Shown: positions 1 through 9,647, counted from the first letter of the stretch. The stretch: 64,000 bases of DNA from a bacterium (GCA_030431455.1 JAUIJE010000016.1:62001-126000); one strand, 5' to 3'. The notes: generated by a model not told the origin, from the letters alone. Numbers and translations are program-made.

Positions 1-297
1 CTCGGCCACGCGGTGGGCAACCTGGTGCGCAACGCCGAGAGCCACGGGGGCGGGCTGACCCGGCTGGTGCTCACCTTCGACGACGACGGGGTCGAGGTCG
101 CGGCGTACGACCGTGGGCCGGGCATCGACCCGCGCATCCGGGAAAAGATGTTCGAAGCGTTCGAGAAGGTGGGCCAGGGCAAGGGCCTCGGCCTCGGGCT
201 CAACCTCGTGGCCCGGGTGGCCGAAGCGCACGGGGGCGAGGTGTTCGCCGACGACACCGAGGACGGGACCCGGGTGGGCTTTACCCTGCGCGCCTGA
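1..297 (+). CDS. Sensor histidine kinase, C-terminal ATPase fragment (5' truncated by window edge)
   Basis: The reading frame is open from base 1 to a TGA at 295-297, giving the last 98 residues of a protein that starts upstream. It carries a GHKL (HATPase_c) fold. The N-box is NLVRNAESH, the G1 box is DRGPGID, and the G2 box is a glycine-rich GKGLGLGLN. These bind ATP for autophosphorylation of a histidine located upstream of the window. No receiver or output domain follows the ATPase, so in this protein the kinase core is C-terminal. The partner regulator and input domains are not visible. Confidence 0.88.
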   Translation, partial: LGHAVGNLVRNAESHGGGLTRLVLTFDDDGVEVAAYDRGPGIDPRIREKMFEAFEKVGQGKGLGLGLNLVARVAEAHGGEVFADDTEDGTRVGFTLRA

Positions 298-309
298 GGC
301 CGGGCGGTC

Positions 310-1641
310 TCAGCGGGCCGCGCGCTTGACGAACGCGGCGATGTCGTCGAGGACCACCGTCGAGATGCTGGTGGGCTGTTCGTACTCCGCGGGGGTGGAC
401 TTGCCTTGGCCCTCGGCGAACAGGTGGTTGAGGTTTTCGTACCGCTTGAACATCGCGCCCTTCTTTTTGGCCAGGGCCGCTTGCCACCGTTTGAAGTCCT
501 CGTCGGTGACCTGGTAGTCGCGGCCCCCTTGCAGGGCGAACACGGGTTTGTCGACGGCCTTGATCGCCTCGGCCGGATCATAACCGCGCAGGTCGAGCCA
601 ATACGACGCGGGAATGCCAAACGGCAGCTTGCCCGGCTCGGCCCCGGCCTTGTCCGCGGGGGTGAGCGCCTTGACCTCGTCGGCTTGGGCGATGAGCTCG
701 GCCTTTTGCGCGGGGGTGAGCGGCGAGTCTTTCAGGCTCGCCACGTAGCTGACCTGCTCGACGATGACCTCGGCGAGCGGGCGTGTGGTCCCGGCGAGGA
801 TGACAAACCCCCGCGCGTCGGGCGCGGCCTGCGCGATGCGGGGGATGAGCATGCCCCCGAGGCTGTGGCCGAGCACGAACACCTTGTCTTTCGCCACGCG
901 CTCGTCGCTCGCGCAGGTTCGCACCGCCGCGGCCGCGTCGGCCACGGTCTCGTCGTCGACGGTGAAGTCGAGCTTGGCCGCGAGCTTTTGGGCGTGGGCC
1001 TTGGTGCGCTTGTCGTAGCGGTAGGTGGCGATGCCCCGCGCGGCCAAGCCTTTGGCCAGGTCCCAAAACGGTTTGTTCGGCCCGATGGTCTCGTCCATGT
1101 CGTGGGGGCCGGAGCCGTGCACGAGGACCACGCACGCGAACGGGCCGTCGCCGTCGGGGAGCGTGAGTTTGCCCGGCAGGGGCCAGCCCTCGGCCCCGGT
1201 CTCGAGCGCGACCTGGCGGGGGCCGGTCTGGGGGGCCTCGACGGGGGGGGGCACGCTGCCGTCTTTGTTGCGGGCCGCGTCGAACCACAGGCCGCTGACC
1301 CGGCTTTGCCCGTCGAGCACCACGCGGATGCCGCCGATGGCGTCCGCGTACTCGACCTCGTATTCGGCCACCCAGTTTTTGTCCTGCAGCGTCATGCTCG
1401 GGGGGCTGACCTTGACGATGCCCCCATGTTTTTGGGTCACGGTCTCGAAGGCTTTTTGCAGCTGGGCCGGCGGCATCGCTTGGGCCATTTTCTCGTCGTA
1501 GCGGGCCGCGGCTTGGGCCCATTCGCCCGCTTGCAGGTCGGCCATGAACGACTCCGCCACCTGCTTGGGGCCGCCGCCTTTGTCCTCGGTACAGCCCGCG
1601 CTCAGCATCAAAAGCCCCACGCCCCAGCACAAAAATCTCAT
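310..1641 (-). CDS. Alpha/beta-hydrolase lipoprotein with DUF3887-like N-terminal domain
   Basis: A 443-residue secreted hydrolase, probably an esterase or peptidase acting at the envelope. The ATG at 1641 starts a lipoprotein signal with lipobox LSAGC (Cys17); longer in-frame starts would run antisense into the aldolase gene and lack a signal. Residues about 25-125 look like the DUF3887 domain that often precedes such hydrolases. The hydrolase follows, with oxyanion region VLVHGSG, nucleophile elbow GHSLGG (Ser260), probable acid Asp385 in GGRDYQ, and His406 in NLNHLF. The triad is complete, so it should be active; the substrate is unknown. It diverges from fbaB, and its stop lies 12 bases from the end of the upstream kinase. 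Confidence 0.88.
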   Translation of the reverse strand: MRFLCWGVGLLMLSAGCTEDKGGGPKQVAESFMADLQAGEWAQAAARYDEKMAQAMPPAQLQKAFETVTQKHGGIVKVSPPSMTLQDKNWVAEYEVEYADAIGGIRVVLDGQSRVSGLWFDAARNKDGSVPPPVEAPQTGPRQVALETGAEGWPLPGKLTLPDGDGPFACVVLVHGSGPHDMDETIGPNKPFWDLAKGLAARGIATYRYDKRTKAHAQKLAAKLDFTVDDETVADAAAAVRTCASDERVAKDKVFVLGHSLGGMLIPRIAQAAPDARGFVILAGTTRPLAEVIVEQVSYVASLKDSPLTPAQKAELIAQADEVKALTPADKAGAEPGKLPFGIPASYWLDLRGYDPAEAIKAVDKPVFALQGGRDYQVTDEDFKRWQAALAKKKGAMFKRYENLNHLFAEGQGKSTPAEYEQPTSISTVVLDDIAAFVKRAAR

Positions 1642-1759
1642 GTCCACTCCTCGGGGGCCGAGCCTAGCAGCAATCCCGCGCGGGCCCGCTTCCCCAGTGG
1701 ACAACCCCACGGCACCGGGCCAAACCGGCGGCGTCAGCGACTTCCCGAAAGGACCGATC

Positions 1760-2809
1760 ATGATCGAGCGCATCTCCGAGATCCTGGGCGAACACAAATC
1801 GCTCCTCACCCACGAATGCAAGACCATCGACAAGAGCCGCATCCACGCGCCCGGCCCGGACTTCATCGATCGCGTCCTCAGCCAAAGCGACCGCAGCCCC
1901 CAAGTTCTGCGCAACCTGCAGTGTATGCTCGACCACGGCCGCCTCGGCGGCACCGGCTACACCAGCATCCTCCCCGTCGACCAAGGCATCGAACACACCG
2001 CCGGCGCGTCCTTCGCACCGAACCCCGACTACTTCGATCCCGCCAACATCTTTGAGCTCGCCCTCGCCGGCGGCTGCAACGCAGTGGCCAGCACCTACGG
2101 CGTGCTCGCCATGGTCGCGCGCAAGTACGCGCACAAAATCCCCATGATCCTCAAGATCAACCACAACGAGCTGCTGAGCTACCCCAACAGCTACGACCAA
2201 GTGCCCTTCGGCTCCGTCGAGCAAGCCTTCGACATGGGCTGCGTGGGCATCGGCGCCACCATCTACTGGGGCTCGGACGAGAGCCGCCGCCAGCTCCAGG
2301 AGATCTCCGAGATTTTCGACCAAGCCCACGACATGGGCATGTTCACCGTGCTGTGGTGTTACGCCCGCAACGACGGCTTCAAAAAAGACGGCACCGACTA
2401 CCACAGCGCGGCCGACATCACCGGGCAAGCCAACCACCTCGGGGTCACGATCAAGGCCGACATCATCAAGCAGAAGCTGCCCACCAACAACGGCGGCTTC
2501 CCCGCGATCAAGTTCGCGAAGCACACCGACGCGATGTACAGCGCGCTGTGCTCCGACCACCCCATCGACCTGTGTCGCTACCAGCTCGCCAACTGCTACA
2601 TGGGCCGCGCCGGCCTCATCAACTCGGGCGGCGCGTCGGGATCCAATGACATGCAGGACGCGGTCAAGACCGCGGTGATCAACAAGCGCGCCGGGGGCTC
2701 GGGCCTCATCCTGGGCCGCAAAGCATTCCAACGCCCGCTCACCGAGGGCGTCGAGCTGCTCAACGCGGTCCAGGACGTGTACCTCTGCGGCGACGTCACC
2801 ATCGCCTGA
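1760..2809 (+). CDS. fbaB: Class I fructose-bisphosphate aldolase, DhnA/FbaB type
   Basis: A 349-residue glycolytic and gluconeogenic aldolase that reversibly cleaves fructose 1,6-bisphosphate in the cytoplasm through a Schiff base. The whole length follows the E. coli FbaB pattern: [64 protein letters not shown] and the C-terminal AVQDVYL. The probable Schiff-base lysine is in ADIIKQK, by analogy with archaeal-type class I aldolases. The ATG at 1760 is chosen because homology begins there and AAAGGA lies just upstream; the longer frame overlaps the divergent hydrolase. No linked glycolytic gene is present. Confidence 0.95.
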   Translation: MIERISEILGEHKSLLTHECKTIDKSRIHAPGPDFIDRVLSQSDRSPQVLRNLQCMLDHGRLGGTGYTSILPVDQGIEHTAGASFAPNPDYFDPANIFELALAGGCNAVASTYGVLAMVARKYAHKIPMILKINHNELLSYPNSYDQVPFGSVEQAFDMGCVGIGATIYWGSDESRRQLQEISEIFDQAHDMGMFTVLWCYARNDGFKKDGTDYHSAADITGQANHLGVTIKADIIKQKLPTNNGGFPAIKFAKHTDAMYSALCSDHPIDLCRYQLANCYMGRAGLINSGGASGSNDMQDAVKTAVINKRAGGSGLILGRKAFQRPLTEGVELLNAVQDVYLCGDVTIA

Positions 2810-2836
2810 GCCCGCACCCTCCCGTGCGAGGGCGGC

Positions 2837-4981
2837 TCAGCCGCGCACGGGCTCGGGGTGGCTCAACGCCCCCTCGTCGACGGCCCGCAACAGGATGCCT
2901 TGGCCCTGCAGCCGCACGTCGTGCACCAAGGTCTCGTCCTTCCCGGCGAGGTTTTTGAGCGCCACGATGCTGGGCATGTAGTCGAAGCGTTCGGCTTGGC
3001 CCAGGTCGGCGAACAGGCTGGCCCATCCAGCTTCATTGCCGGCGGTGCCCATGTTCTGGACGTGGCCGGCGAGGGCTTTGGCCCCCCGAAGCACGTCCAC
3101 GTCATCGTCGAGGTCGCGTCCGGTGTCGCGCCGGTACTCGCGGCTGAGGCGGGACATCTTCGAACGGGCCATGTGGTTGTCGTCGCGGCCCCCGCCCCGG
3201 CGGGCCTCTTTTTTGGCGTCGGCGTAGTCGTCCGCGAGCTGGAGCACGCCGGGGCGGTTGGGGTCCACCCCGGCGAGGGCGGGATCGAGTTGGCCCATGG
3301 CCTCGGCGTAGGCCTGGCGGACCCGGTTGGCGTCCGACTGCACGATCTTGCGGACGCCGTCGTCGGAGAAGTACACGTCCACGTCGACCTGGGTGTCGTC
3401 ACTCGACGAGAACAGCCGGCCGATCCAGGGCGCGCTCGGCATCACGATGCGCCGCTCGTCGGCGTCGTCCACCCCGAGGGCATCGGCGAACCGCACGAAG
3501 GTGCGCAGCTCTTGGTTGCGCGTCACCTTGTCGTCGTTCTGAAACCGCATGTGGAAGTAGTTGGTCGAGCTGCCCCCCCCGGCGTTCTGGACATTGACGC
3601 CTTCCCAGAGCACGCTCTTTTTTCCGGACACAATGCCGGTGTAGTTTCGTGCATAGCGGGAGGTCCGGACCAGTCGGGTGGTCTGCCCCGGTCCCGAGGT
3701 GGTGGCGTTGGTCTCCGACCGGAGCGCGTTGAACAAGAGGAGCTTTTTCCCCGCGAACCGCACCCGGGCCGAGCCCTCGGTCTCGTCGGTGATCGCGCTG
3801 TAGTTGGATTGGGTGACCCCGCTGTGGGGCTTTTGGGCCAAGCGGTCGGCGGCGTCGGTGTCGAGGCGGATGAGGGCTTCGTAGGCTTTTTGGGCCGAGG
3901 GGTCCTTCAGGTCGAGCACGTAGGTGACCTCGTCCCGGCGCTCTTCGCGGGCGGTGACCCCGGCTTGGGCATGAAACGCGGTGAACCGTTTGACCGCGCT
4001 CTCGAGCACGTCCGCGCCGCGGTCCCCGATGACGTCGAGCAGCGACTTGTCGCCGAGGTCGGCGTCGGTGATGGGGCCCGCGTCCACCGCGGCGGTGGCC
4101 GGATCGAACCCGCCGGAGAGGTCGGCCGCGAGCAGGGCGGGGTTCACGTCGACGTGGGCCCGGGCGCTGAGGTTGGTGTCGCGCCGGCGTTCTTTGACCT
4201 CGGTGAGCTTGACCTGGACTTTGTCCCCGTCGAGCCGGGTGACCTCCACCCCCCAGGTGGCGGTGCGGGTGCGGGCGTGACCGACGCCGAGCCGCGCGTC
4301 GATCCCGACCCCCGAGGTGCTCGCTCCGGTGCCGGCGCCGGCCCCGGCGGACAGCCGGGCGGTGCCTTTGCCGATGAGCTCGACGGTGCTCCCGGGTTCG
4401 AGCCCTTGGGCGTCGGCCGCGGTGAGGGGCAGCTTGAGGTTGTGGCGGGAAAAGACGTCGGTGGCCCGGCCGGGGGAGATCTCCCGCGGCACCACCGCCC
4501 GGTACTCGAGCAGCCCTTGGGCCATGAACCCTGCATTGACATTGACAAGGCCCGACACCGGGATCGACGTCGACAGGTCGGGTCCGCCTTTGATCAGGCC
4601 CCCGGTCTCGGCCCACACAATGTCTTTGCCCGGCCGGGCGAGGCGCGCGGAGGTGGCCGCGCGCAAGGGGTTGTCCTTCACCTGGGGGTCCCGATCGGTG
4701 AACACCCGCTGGCTCAGGCGCACCCCCAGCCGGGTGATGTCGGTGGAGGTCGAGGCCCCGAGGTCCACCCCCGAGCGCAGCTCTTTGAACGTGCGTTCGG
4801 CCACGAAGGCCCGGACGCGCCCGGCCACGCCGCCGGCGGTGCCCCCGGACGCAAACGTGTCGCGCGGCCCAGACCCGCCCGGTGTGGCCGGGGCGCTGGT
4901 GCCCTGGGGGCCGGTGGCCGGGGCGGTCCCGTCGGCGCGGGGCGCGGGGACCGGGCGGGGGCTGCGATCGATCGTGGGCAT
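2837..4981 (-). CDS. Large hypothetical protein, low-complexity N-terminus
   Basis: A 714-residue protein I do not recognise. The ATG at 4981 has an AGGAG ribosome site 6 bases upstream. There is no signal peptide or membrane helix. Residues 1-60 are rich in Pro, Ala, Gly and Thr and look disordered; the remainder is charged, with alternating beta-like stretches and a helical, Arg/Asp-rich C-terminal third. A promoter-like TATACT with direct repeats lies upstream, so it is probably transcribed alone. It converges with fbaB, leaving 27 bases between stops. The disordered start resembles that of the zeta-like protein at 18456-19805; whether both are exported is only a guess. Confidence 0.8.
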   Translation of the reverse strand: MPTIDRSPRPVPAPRADGTAPATGPQGTSAPATPGGSGPRDTFASGGTAGGVAGRVRAFVAERTFKELRSGVDLGASTSTDITRLGVRLSQRVFTDRDPQVKDNPLRAATSARLARPGKDIVWAETGGLIKGGPDLSTSIPVSGLVNVNAGFMAQGLLEYRAVVPREISPGRATDVFSRHNLKLPLTAADAQGLEPGSTVELIGKGTARLSAGAGAGTGASTSGVGIDARLGVGHARTRTATWGVEVTRLDGDKVQVKLTEVKERRRDTNLSARAHVDVNPALLAADLSGGFDPATAAVDAGPITDADLGDKSLLDVIGDRGADVLESAVKRFTAFHAQAGVTAREERRDEVTYVLDLKDPSAQKAYEALIRLDTDAADRLAQKPHSGVTQSNYSAITDETEGSARVRFAGKKLLLFNALRSETNATTSGPGQTTRLVRTSRYARNYTGIVSGKKSVLWEGVNVQNAGGGSSTNYFHMRFQNDDKVTRNQELRTFVRFADALGVDDADERRIVMPSAPWIGRLFSSSDDTQVDVDVYFSDDGVRKIVQSDANRVRQAYAEAMGQLDPALAGVDPNRPGVLQLADDYADAKKEARRGGGRDDNHMARSKMSRLSREYRRDTGRDLDDDVDVLRGAKALAGHVQNMGTAGNEAGWASLFADLGQAERFDYMPSIVALKNLAGKDETLVHDVRLQGQGILLRAVDEGALSHPEPVRG

Positions 4982-5043
4982 GGGCGTCTCCTGGGGGAAG
5001 AGTCTATCGCCCGGCCGGCCGGTTTGGCCCCCTGAGCCACTTA

Positions 5044-5073
5044 AGTATACGATTTTGTTCGGCAATTTGTTCG
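5044..5073 (-). promoter_or_regulatory. Candidate promoter with 8-bp direct repeat
   Basis: In an otherwise GC-rich gap, the minus strand reads a -10-like TATACT (5044-5049). Just upstream sit two copies of CGAACAAA (5066-5073 and 5054-5061) repeated every 12 bases. There is no good -35 hexamer at 17 bases, so an activator bound to the repeats could take its place. It would drive the 714-residue gene starting at 4981. This is a pattern match only. Confidence 0.35.
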
Positions 5074-5090
5074 TTCCGGCGCCGTGCCGA

Positions 5091-6434
5091 TCAGTACCGT
5101 TGCGCGGTGCGGGCGCGGGGCGGTCCGCGGGGGCCCCCGGCCAGAACCTTGTCGGTGGCCACGCCGTCGACCTCGTCCTCGACCAGATAGAGCATGCCGA
5201 TCGCGGTGGCCCCGCTCACCACCGCGGTGAGGGCCACCCCGATGGCCATGGCCACAAACACCGTGGCCAGCGTGACCACCCACTGCAGCAACAACGGCGC
5301 GCGCAGCACCGCGTCACCCCCCGCCTGCGACAAGAGGGTCGACATCGCCACCACGCTGGTCCAGGTCAGCGCCGCCCCCGCCACCGTGGTGGCGAGGGCC
5401 ACGATCCCGGCGCGGGCGAAGCTGGGCGAATAGCCGAGCGCCGCGTCTGTGCCCAGGCTGCCCGCGGCCGCCCCCAGGCCGGCGGTGAGCGGCACCCCGC
5501 ATTGCGTCGCGCCACAGGCCAGGACCCCGATGGACCCGAGGACCAGGCCCGGCGTGCCGGCTGAAAACGCGGTCACGCCCGCCGCGCAACACCCGCCGCA
5601 CACCGCCCCCCCGCCGACCGCGCCGAGGGCGGCCATCACCCCGCCGGTGACGCTGCCGGGATCGCCCACCCGCCGCCCGAGGTGCGGCGGCGGGATCTCC
5701 ACCGGCGGGTCGTCGCCGTCCTCCCGCAGCAGGTTGTGCATCACGTCGTCGAGGACCGCGCGCAATGCAAATACATTGGCGACGGTGGCCTCGGCCCGGC
5801 CCACCACCGCGGCGTCGTCCGCGTCGAGCAGCTGCAAGGACAGCCGCACGGTCTGGTCGAGGCGGGCCAGGGTCCCGGTGATCAGGTGCTGCGCCCCGAG
5901 GGCGCCGGCGATCTCGCTCAGGCAGCTCAGCTCGGCGTCGCACCCGGTTTGTTCGCGGCCCAGGGCCTGCTCGGCCGCGGCCACCATGTCCGCGAGGTCG
6001 TCCCCCGAGGTCACGTCGAGGTCCGGCCGCCGGGCCGCCGCCGCCGCCACCAAACGCGTGGCCAACGTGAGGTCCGCCTCGGTGACGTCCACCCCCCGCA
6101 GCCGGGGCACGAACGCCTCGCGCACCGCCGTCTTCTCGACCGCGGCGGGGGCGGGCCCGCCGGTCGCGGGTGGGTCCTCGACGGGGCGCGCCGGAATGGC
6201 ACTGCACAGAAGCCGGCCCCCCTCCGGCCCCACCGGGGTGCCGAGCAACCGGCCGCGCAGGTAGACCACGCTCACCGGCCCTTGGGCCACGCAGGCCCGC
6301 GCTTCGCTGGTCACCACGTCGCCCCGCGCGAGCACCGCGGCCCGGGCGGCACACAGATCGAGGTCGGGGCGGTCGAGCACCGTGGCCGGGCAGGGCGCGG
6401 CGGCGATGGACAGGGCGACAAGCCACGCGCTCAT
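5091..6434 (-). CDS. FlgO/CsgG-like domain protein with C-terminal membrane helices
   Basis: A 447-residue protein with an N-terminal signal sequence (MSAWLVALSIAAAPCPA). A periplasmic alpha/beta region (about 90-240) contains a LGAQHLITGTLA segment preceded by a CDAELSC pair, as in CsgG/FlgO-type folds that sense or assemble envelope structures. Several hydrophobic, Gly/Ala/Cys-rich segments follow, then an acidic tail. The ATG at 6434 overlaps the stop of the upstream paralogue by ATGA, and GGAGGG sits 6 bases before it. The similar architecture of its neighbour suggests a duplicated pair. The exact role is unknown; the FlgO resemblance is by pattern, not by search. Confidence 0.82.
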   Translation of the reverse strand: MSAWLVALSIAAAPCPATVLDRPDLDLCAARAAVLARGDVVTSEARACVAQGPVSVVYLRGRLLGTPVGPEGGRLLCSAIPARPVEDPPATGGPAPAAVEKTAVREAFVPRLRGVDVTEADLTLATRLVAAAAARRPDLDVTSGDDLADMVAAAEQALGREQTGCDAELSCLSEIAGALGAQHLITGTLARLDQTVRLSLQLLDADDAAVVGRAEATVANVFALRAVLDDVMHNLLREDGDDPPVEIPPPHLGRRVGDPGSVTGGVMAALGAVGGGAVCGGCCAAGVTAFSAGTPGLVLGSIGVLACGATQCGVPLTAGLGAAAGSLGTDAALGYSPSFARAGIVALATTVAGAALTWTSVVAMSTLLSQAGGDAVLRAPLLLQWVVTLATVFVAMAIGVALTAVVSGATAIGMLYLVEDEVDGVATDKVLAGGPRGPPRARTAQRY

Positions 6435-7741
6435 TCCGCGCCCTCCCCCCAGGGCTCGTCGGGCAGAAGCTCAACCGCCCCGATGTAGGCGCCGGCGGTC
6501 AGCGCCGCGCTCGCCGCCACCGCGGGCACCCCCGCGGCGAAAAAGCCGCCCACCACCAGGCCGAGGCCGAGAGGGGATTGCGACAGGGCGCGCGCTTCAG
6601 CCTCCGAGATCGACGTACGGCCCTGGGCCACGAGGTAGGCGAAGGGGGTGTTGAGCCCGACAAAGGTGGCGAAGCCGATCGCGGGCAGCGTGACCACGAA
6701 GGTGGCCACCGCGACGAGGAGAGCCCGGCGCCAGTCCGGGGTCGCCCCCGACGCGAGGTCGACGACCAGCGCGCAGGCCGCGGCCACGCCCGGCATCAGG
6801 GCGACCCCGGCGAGCATCCAGAACGCCGACTGGTGCACGGGGAGGACCGGCACCTTCGGGGTCACGAAATACAGCCCCGCGGTGGTCGAGAGCAGCCCGC
6901 CGGCGGCCAACAACGCCGCGCCCCCCAATGCGCCTGCACCGACCAGGGTGCTGCCGCTGACCGCGGTGCGCCCGAGGTAGGGCGGGGGCACCGCGGGGGC
7001 CTTTGTTCCCGTGAGCTCGGCGGTGAGCACATCCAGCGCGAGGTTGAGCCGCACCGCGGCGGTGGTGAGGTCCCGGTTGACGAAGTTGACCTCGCCGACC
7101 CCGCGTCCGTCTTCGGCCGCGATGAGCCGGATGTCGACGACCAACGCCCGCCGCTCGCCGGGGGCCACGTGTCCGCTCACGATGAAGTCCGCGCCGAGCA
7201 TGCCCGCGAGTTCGGCCAGGCAGCCGGCTTGGTCACAGCCCAGCGCTTGTTTGCGCGCCTCGTTGTCGAGCAGCTCGGCCACGTCGGCGCTGGTCACGAC
7301 GTCGAACGGGCCCGCTCCGTCGAGGTTGGCCGCGGCGAGGTCGGTGAGCACGCGCGCGGGCTCGGCGCTGTCTGCCCCCGCGGTGAACGCCTGGACGAAC
7401 ACCCGGTGGCGGGCGGCCTCCTCGGGGCGGGCCACGTCGAGGGGGGCGAGCCGGCTGGTGCACACCGCGCGGACGTCGCCGTAGCCGGTGCGGCACACGG
7501 TCTGGCCCGCGGTCTCGGCGCAGGCGATGCCCTCTCCCGAAAACCCGAGGGCCTTGCCCGCGTCGAGCTGCAGGGGGGTGTCACCGGGAAATAGGGCACA
7601 GCGGGTGCGCCGGCCGTCCACGTCGAGCACCACCCCCGCGGGGGCGGTGAACACCACCGGGCGCCCCTCGGCCAGGGCCGCCGCTTGGCCGGTGGTTTCG
7701 ACCACCTGCACCTGGCCCATCACCAGCACTGCCACGCTCAT
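6431..7741 (-). CDS. FlgO/CsgG-like domain membrane protein, paralogue of downstream gene
   Basis: A protein of about 436 residues with a signal-like start (MSVAVLVMGQ). Its middle domain holds CDQAGCLAELAGMLGADFIVSGHVA-type sequence, matching the CDAELSC..LGAQ.LITG block of the next gene. A PPPYLGR linker follows, then about five hydrophobic segments and an acidic tail. Both proteins share the order signal, alpha/beta domain, P-P-P/H-L/Y-LGR linker and membrane helices. An in-frame GTG at 7753 would add four residues; neither start has a clear ribosome site. Its stop overlaps the next ATG by four bases, so the two are translationally coupled. Confidence 0.82.
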   Translation of the reverse strand: MSVAVLVMGQVQVVETTGQAAALAEGRPVVFTAPAGVVLDVDGRRTRCALFPGDTPLQLDAGKALGFSGEGIACAETAGQTVCRTGYGDVRAVCTSRLAPLDVARPEEAARHRVFVQAFTAGADSAEPARVLTDLAAANLDGAGPFDVVTSADVAELLDNEARKQALGCDQAGCLAELAGMLGADFIVSGHVAPGERRALVVDIRLIAAEDGRGVGEVNFVNRDLTTAAVRLNLALDVLTAELTGTKAPAVPPPYLGRTAVSGSTLVGAGALGGAALLAAGGLLSTTAGLYFVTPKVPVLPVHQSAFWMLAGVALMPGVAAACALVVDLASGATPDWRRALLVAVATFVVTLPAIGFATFVGLNTPFAYLVAQGRTSISEAEARALSQSPLGLGLVVGGFFAAGVPAVAASAALTAGAYIGAVELLPDEPWGEGAE

Positions 7742-7816
7742 CCAGCCAAACACGCCGGGAGTTGACCACGTTCGGCCCTTGGTCGTCGAGGGTGCGTCGA
7801 CTTGGCCAGGGCTGGG

Positions 7817-9148
7817 TCAGCCGTGGGTCAGGCCGCGCCGCTGGGACTCGGCCCGGGCCTTGAGCCGGTCCAGCCCCAGCGCGCCCGGCGCCCCCGGCGA
7901 GACCCGGACCCGCACGCTCTCGGCGAACGCTTCGGGACCGGCCGCGGCGAGATCGTCGAGCTTTTCCTTCACCGCCCGGTAGGCGTCGCGGAAGCTCTTG
8001 CCCGCGCGGGCCTGGTCGGTGGCCACGTCGGTGGCGAGCATCGCCCCGTCGTGGGCCGCGAGCAGCCGGGCCTCGTCGAACTGCACGTCGGCGAGCAGGC
8101 CCGGCAACAAGCCCGCCACCTGCCGCGCGGTGTGCACCCCGCGCATCATCGGGCCCTTGGTCACCTGGAGGTCACGATGGTAGGCGCTCGGCAATGCTTG
8201 TGCATGAAGCAGGGCCTGGTGGGCCCCCGCGACCTCGGCGAAGCTGGCCCGCATGAGCTCGACCACGTCGGGGTTCTTTTTGTTGGGCATGATCGACGAG
8301 CCCGTGCACCACCGGGCGGGGAGCGTGGCAAAGCCGAACTCGGCGGTCACAAACAGCGAGAGGTCCCACGCGATGCGCCGCACCGACGACATCAGGCACA
8401 GCACCGCGGACAGGGCGTGGGCCTCGATGCGGCCACGCCCGTTCTGGGCGCACAGGCCGTTGAGCACGAGGTCGGAGAAGCCGAGCTCGCGCGCGACCTC
8501 GTCGCGGGCCAAGGGCAAGTTGATGCCGTAGCCCGCGGCGGTGCCGAGGGGCGACCGGTCGAGCCAGCCCGCGGCTTGGGCCAGCGCAGCGCTGTCCTCG
8601 AGCAAACACTCGGCCTGTCCCGCGAACCAAAACCCCACCGTCGAGGGCATGGCCCGCTGCAAATGGGTATAGCCGGGCATGGGCGTGTGCTCGTGGGCCG
8701 CGGCGCGGTTCAGGCAGACCTCCGCCGCCCCCAGGGCCTCGGCGGACAAGGCCAACAGCTGCCGCTTGAGCCACAGGCGGCTCGCGACCAGGACCTGATC
8801 GTTGCGGCTGCGCCCGGTGTGCACCTTCTTTCCCACGTCACCGAGCCGCTCGGTGAGCACCCGCTCGATGGCCGAGTGGCCGTCTTCGTCCTGGGACCCG
8901 AGGGTGAAGCGGCCCTCCGCGTACTCCTCGATCAGGGTGTCCAGGGCCTCGACGAGCTGGCCACCGTCAGCGGGGGCCAAGACCTCCGCCGCCACCAGGC
9001 CGCGCACATGGGCCCGGGTCGCCCGCAGGTCGTCGCCGAGCAGGTCGTGGTCCAGGGTCTGATCGTCCCCCCGGCAAAACCGTACGATGCTCTCGTCGAC
9101 GACCACGCCGTCCGCCGCCCACAATGGTCCTTGATCACGTTTCGTCAT
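7817..9148 (-). CDS. argH: Argininosuccinate lyase
   Basis: A 443-residue cytoplasmic enzyme that splits argininosuccinate into arginine and fumarate, the last step of arginine synthesis. The superfamily signature GSSIMPNKKNP is intact and contains the catalytic serine loop. HTGRSRNDQV near the start and YTHLQRAMPS match the other active-site blocks. The ATG at 9148 has a GGAGG site upstream and overlaps the end of trmO by 14 bases, so it is the third gene of a kinase-trmO-argH operon. The length is normal for the family (about 450-460). No other arg gene lies in the window. Confidence 0.96.
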   Translation of the reverse strand: MTKRDQGPLWAADGVVVDESIVRFCRGDDQTLDHDLLGDDLRATRAHVRGLVAAEVLAPADGGQLVEALDTLIEEYAEGRFTLGSQDEDGHSAIERVLTERLGDVGKKVHTGRSRNDQVLVASRLWLKRQLLALSAEALGAAEVCLNRAAAHEHTPMPGYTHLQRAMPSTVGFWFAGQAECLLEDSAALAQAAGWLDRSPLGTAAGYGINLPLARDEVARELGFSDLVLNGLCAQNGRGRIEAHALSAVLCLMSSVRRIAWDLSLFVTAEFGFATLPARWCTGSSIMPNKKNPDVVELMRASFAEVAGAHQALLHAQALPSAYHRDLQVTKGPMMRGVHTARQVAGLLPGLLADVQFDEARLLAAHDGAMLATDVATDQARAGKSFRDAYRAVKEKLDDLAAAGPEAFAESVRVRVSPGAPGALGLDRLKARAESQRRGLTHG

Positions 9149-9647
9149 CTTGTGCCTCCGCTTGGGCCCCCACGGGGAAGTTCGCCACCGGCCCGGACAG
9201 GGCGTCGACCCACCCCGCCCGGGCGTCGGGGAACGCATCGGTGGCGGGCAGGTAGGGCTTGATGTCCACCACCGGGGTTTGGTCCAGCATGTCCACATCC
9301 GCCACCCGGATGGTGCGCCCGTCGACGGACAAGAGCCGCGCCGCGACCATGCCCACCGGGCTCGGCCGGTGGGGGCCGCGGGTCGCGAACAGGCCGCGCT
9401 TCTGGGTGTCGCGGGGGGGCCGCACCTTGGGCCGCCAACCCTGGTTGCGGTCGAACACGTACAGCACCCAAACCCGGTCAAAGCCGACCAGGTCGTCGGC
9501 GCACGCGGTGTATTCGGGGAACAGCTCGATGCGGGCCTCGACCCCGCGCTGGATGCCCGGCTGACAGGGCGCGTCCCGCCGGTGCTGCAGCGGGGTGTGG
9601 GCGATGCCGACCACGGCCAGGGCGAATGGCTCCCGGGACGCGGTCAT
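9135..9647 (-). CDS. trmO: tRNA (N6-threonylcarbamoyladenosine37-N6)-methyltransferase, TrmO/TsaA family
   Basis: A 170-residue protein of the YaeB/TsaA fold, which methylates t6A37 in tRNA using S-adenosylmethionine. It has the family blocks VGIAHTPLQHR, RVWVLYVFDRNQ, RPSPVGM (usually RPNPIG) and LDQTPVVDIKPYLPATDAFP. It lacks the extra C-terminal domain of the 235-residue E. coli enzyme, as many short homologues do. The ATG at 9647 overlaps the stop of the kinase gene (ATGA) and its own end overlaps argH, so expression is coupled to both neighbours. Confidence 0.88.
   Translation of the reverse strand: MTASREPFALAVVGIAHTPLQHRRDAPCQPGIQRGVEARIELFPEYTACADDLVGFDRVWVLYVFDRNQGWRPKVRPPRDTQKRGLFATRGPHRPSPVGMVAARLLSVDGRTIRVADVDMLDQTPVVDIKPYLPATDAFPDARAGWVDALSGPVANFPVGAQAEAQDDET

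Noticed and set aside
1641-1703. Long-range inverted repeat TGTCCACT / AGTGGACA between the hydrolase and fbaB
   Set aside because: Arms are 8 bp and separated by 47 bases, and the left arm overlaps the hydrolase start codon; chance cannot be excluded.
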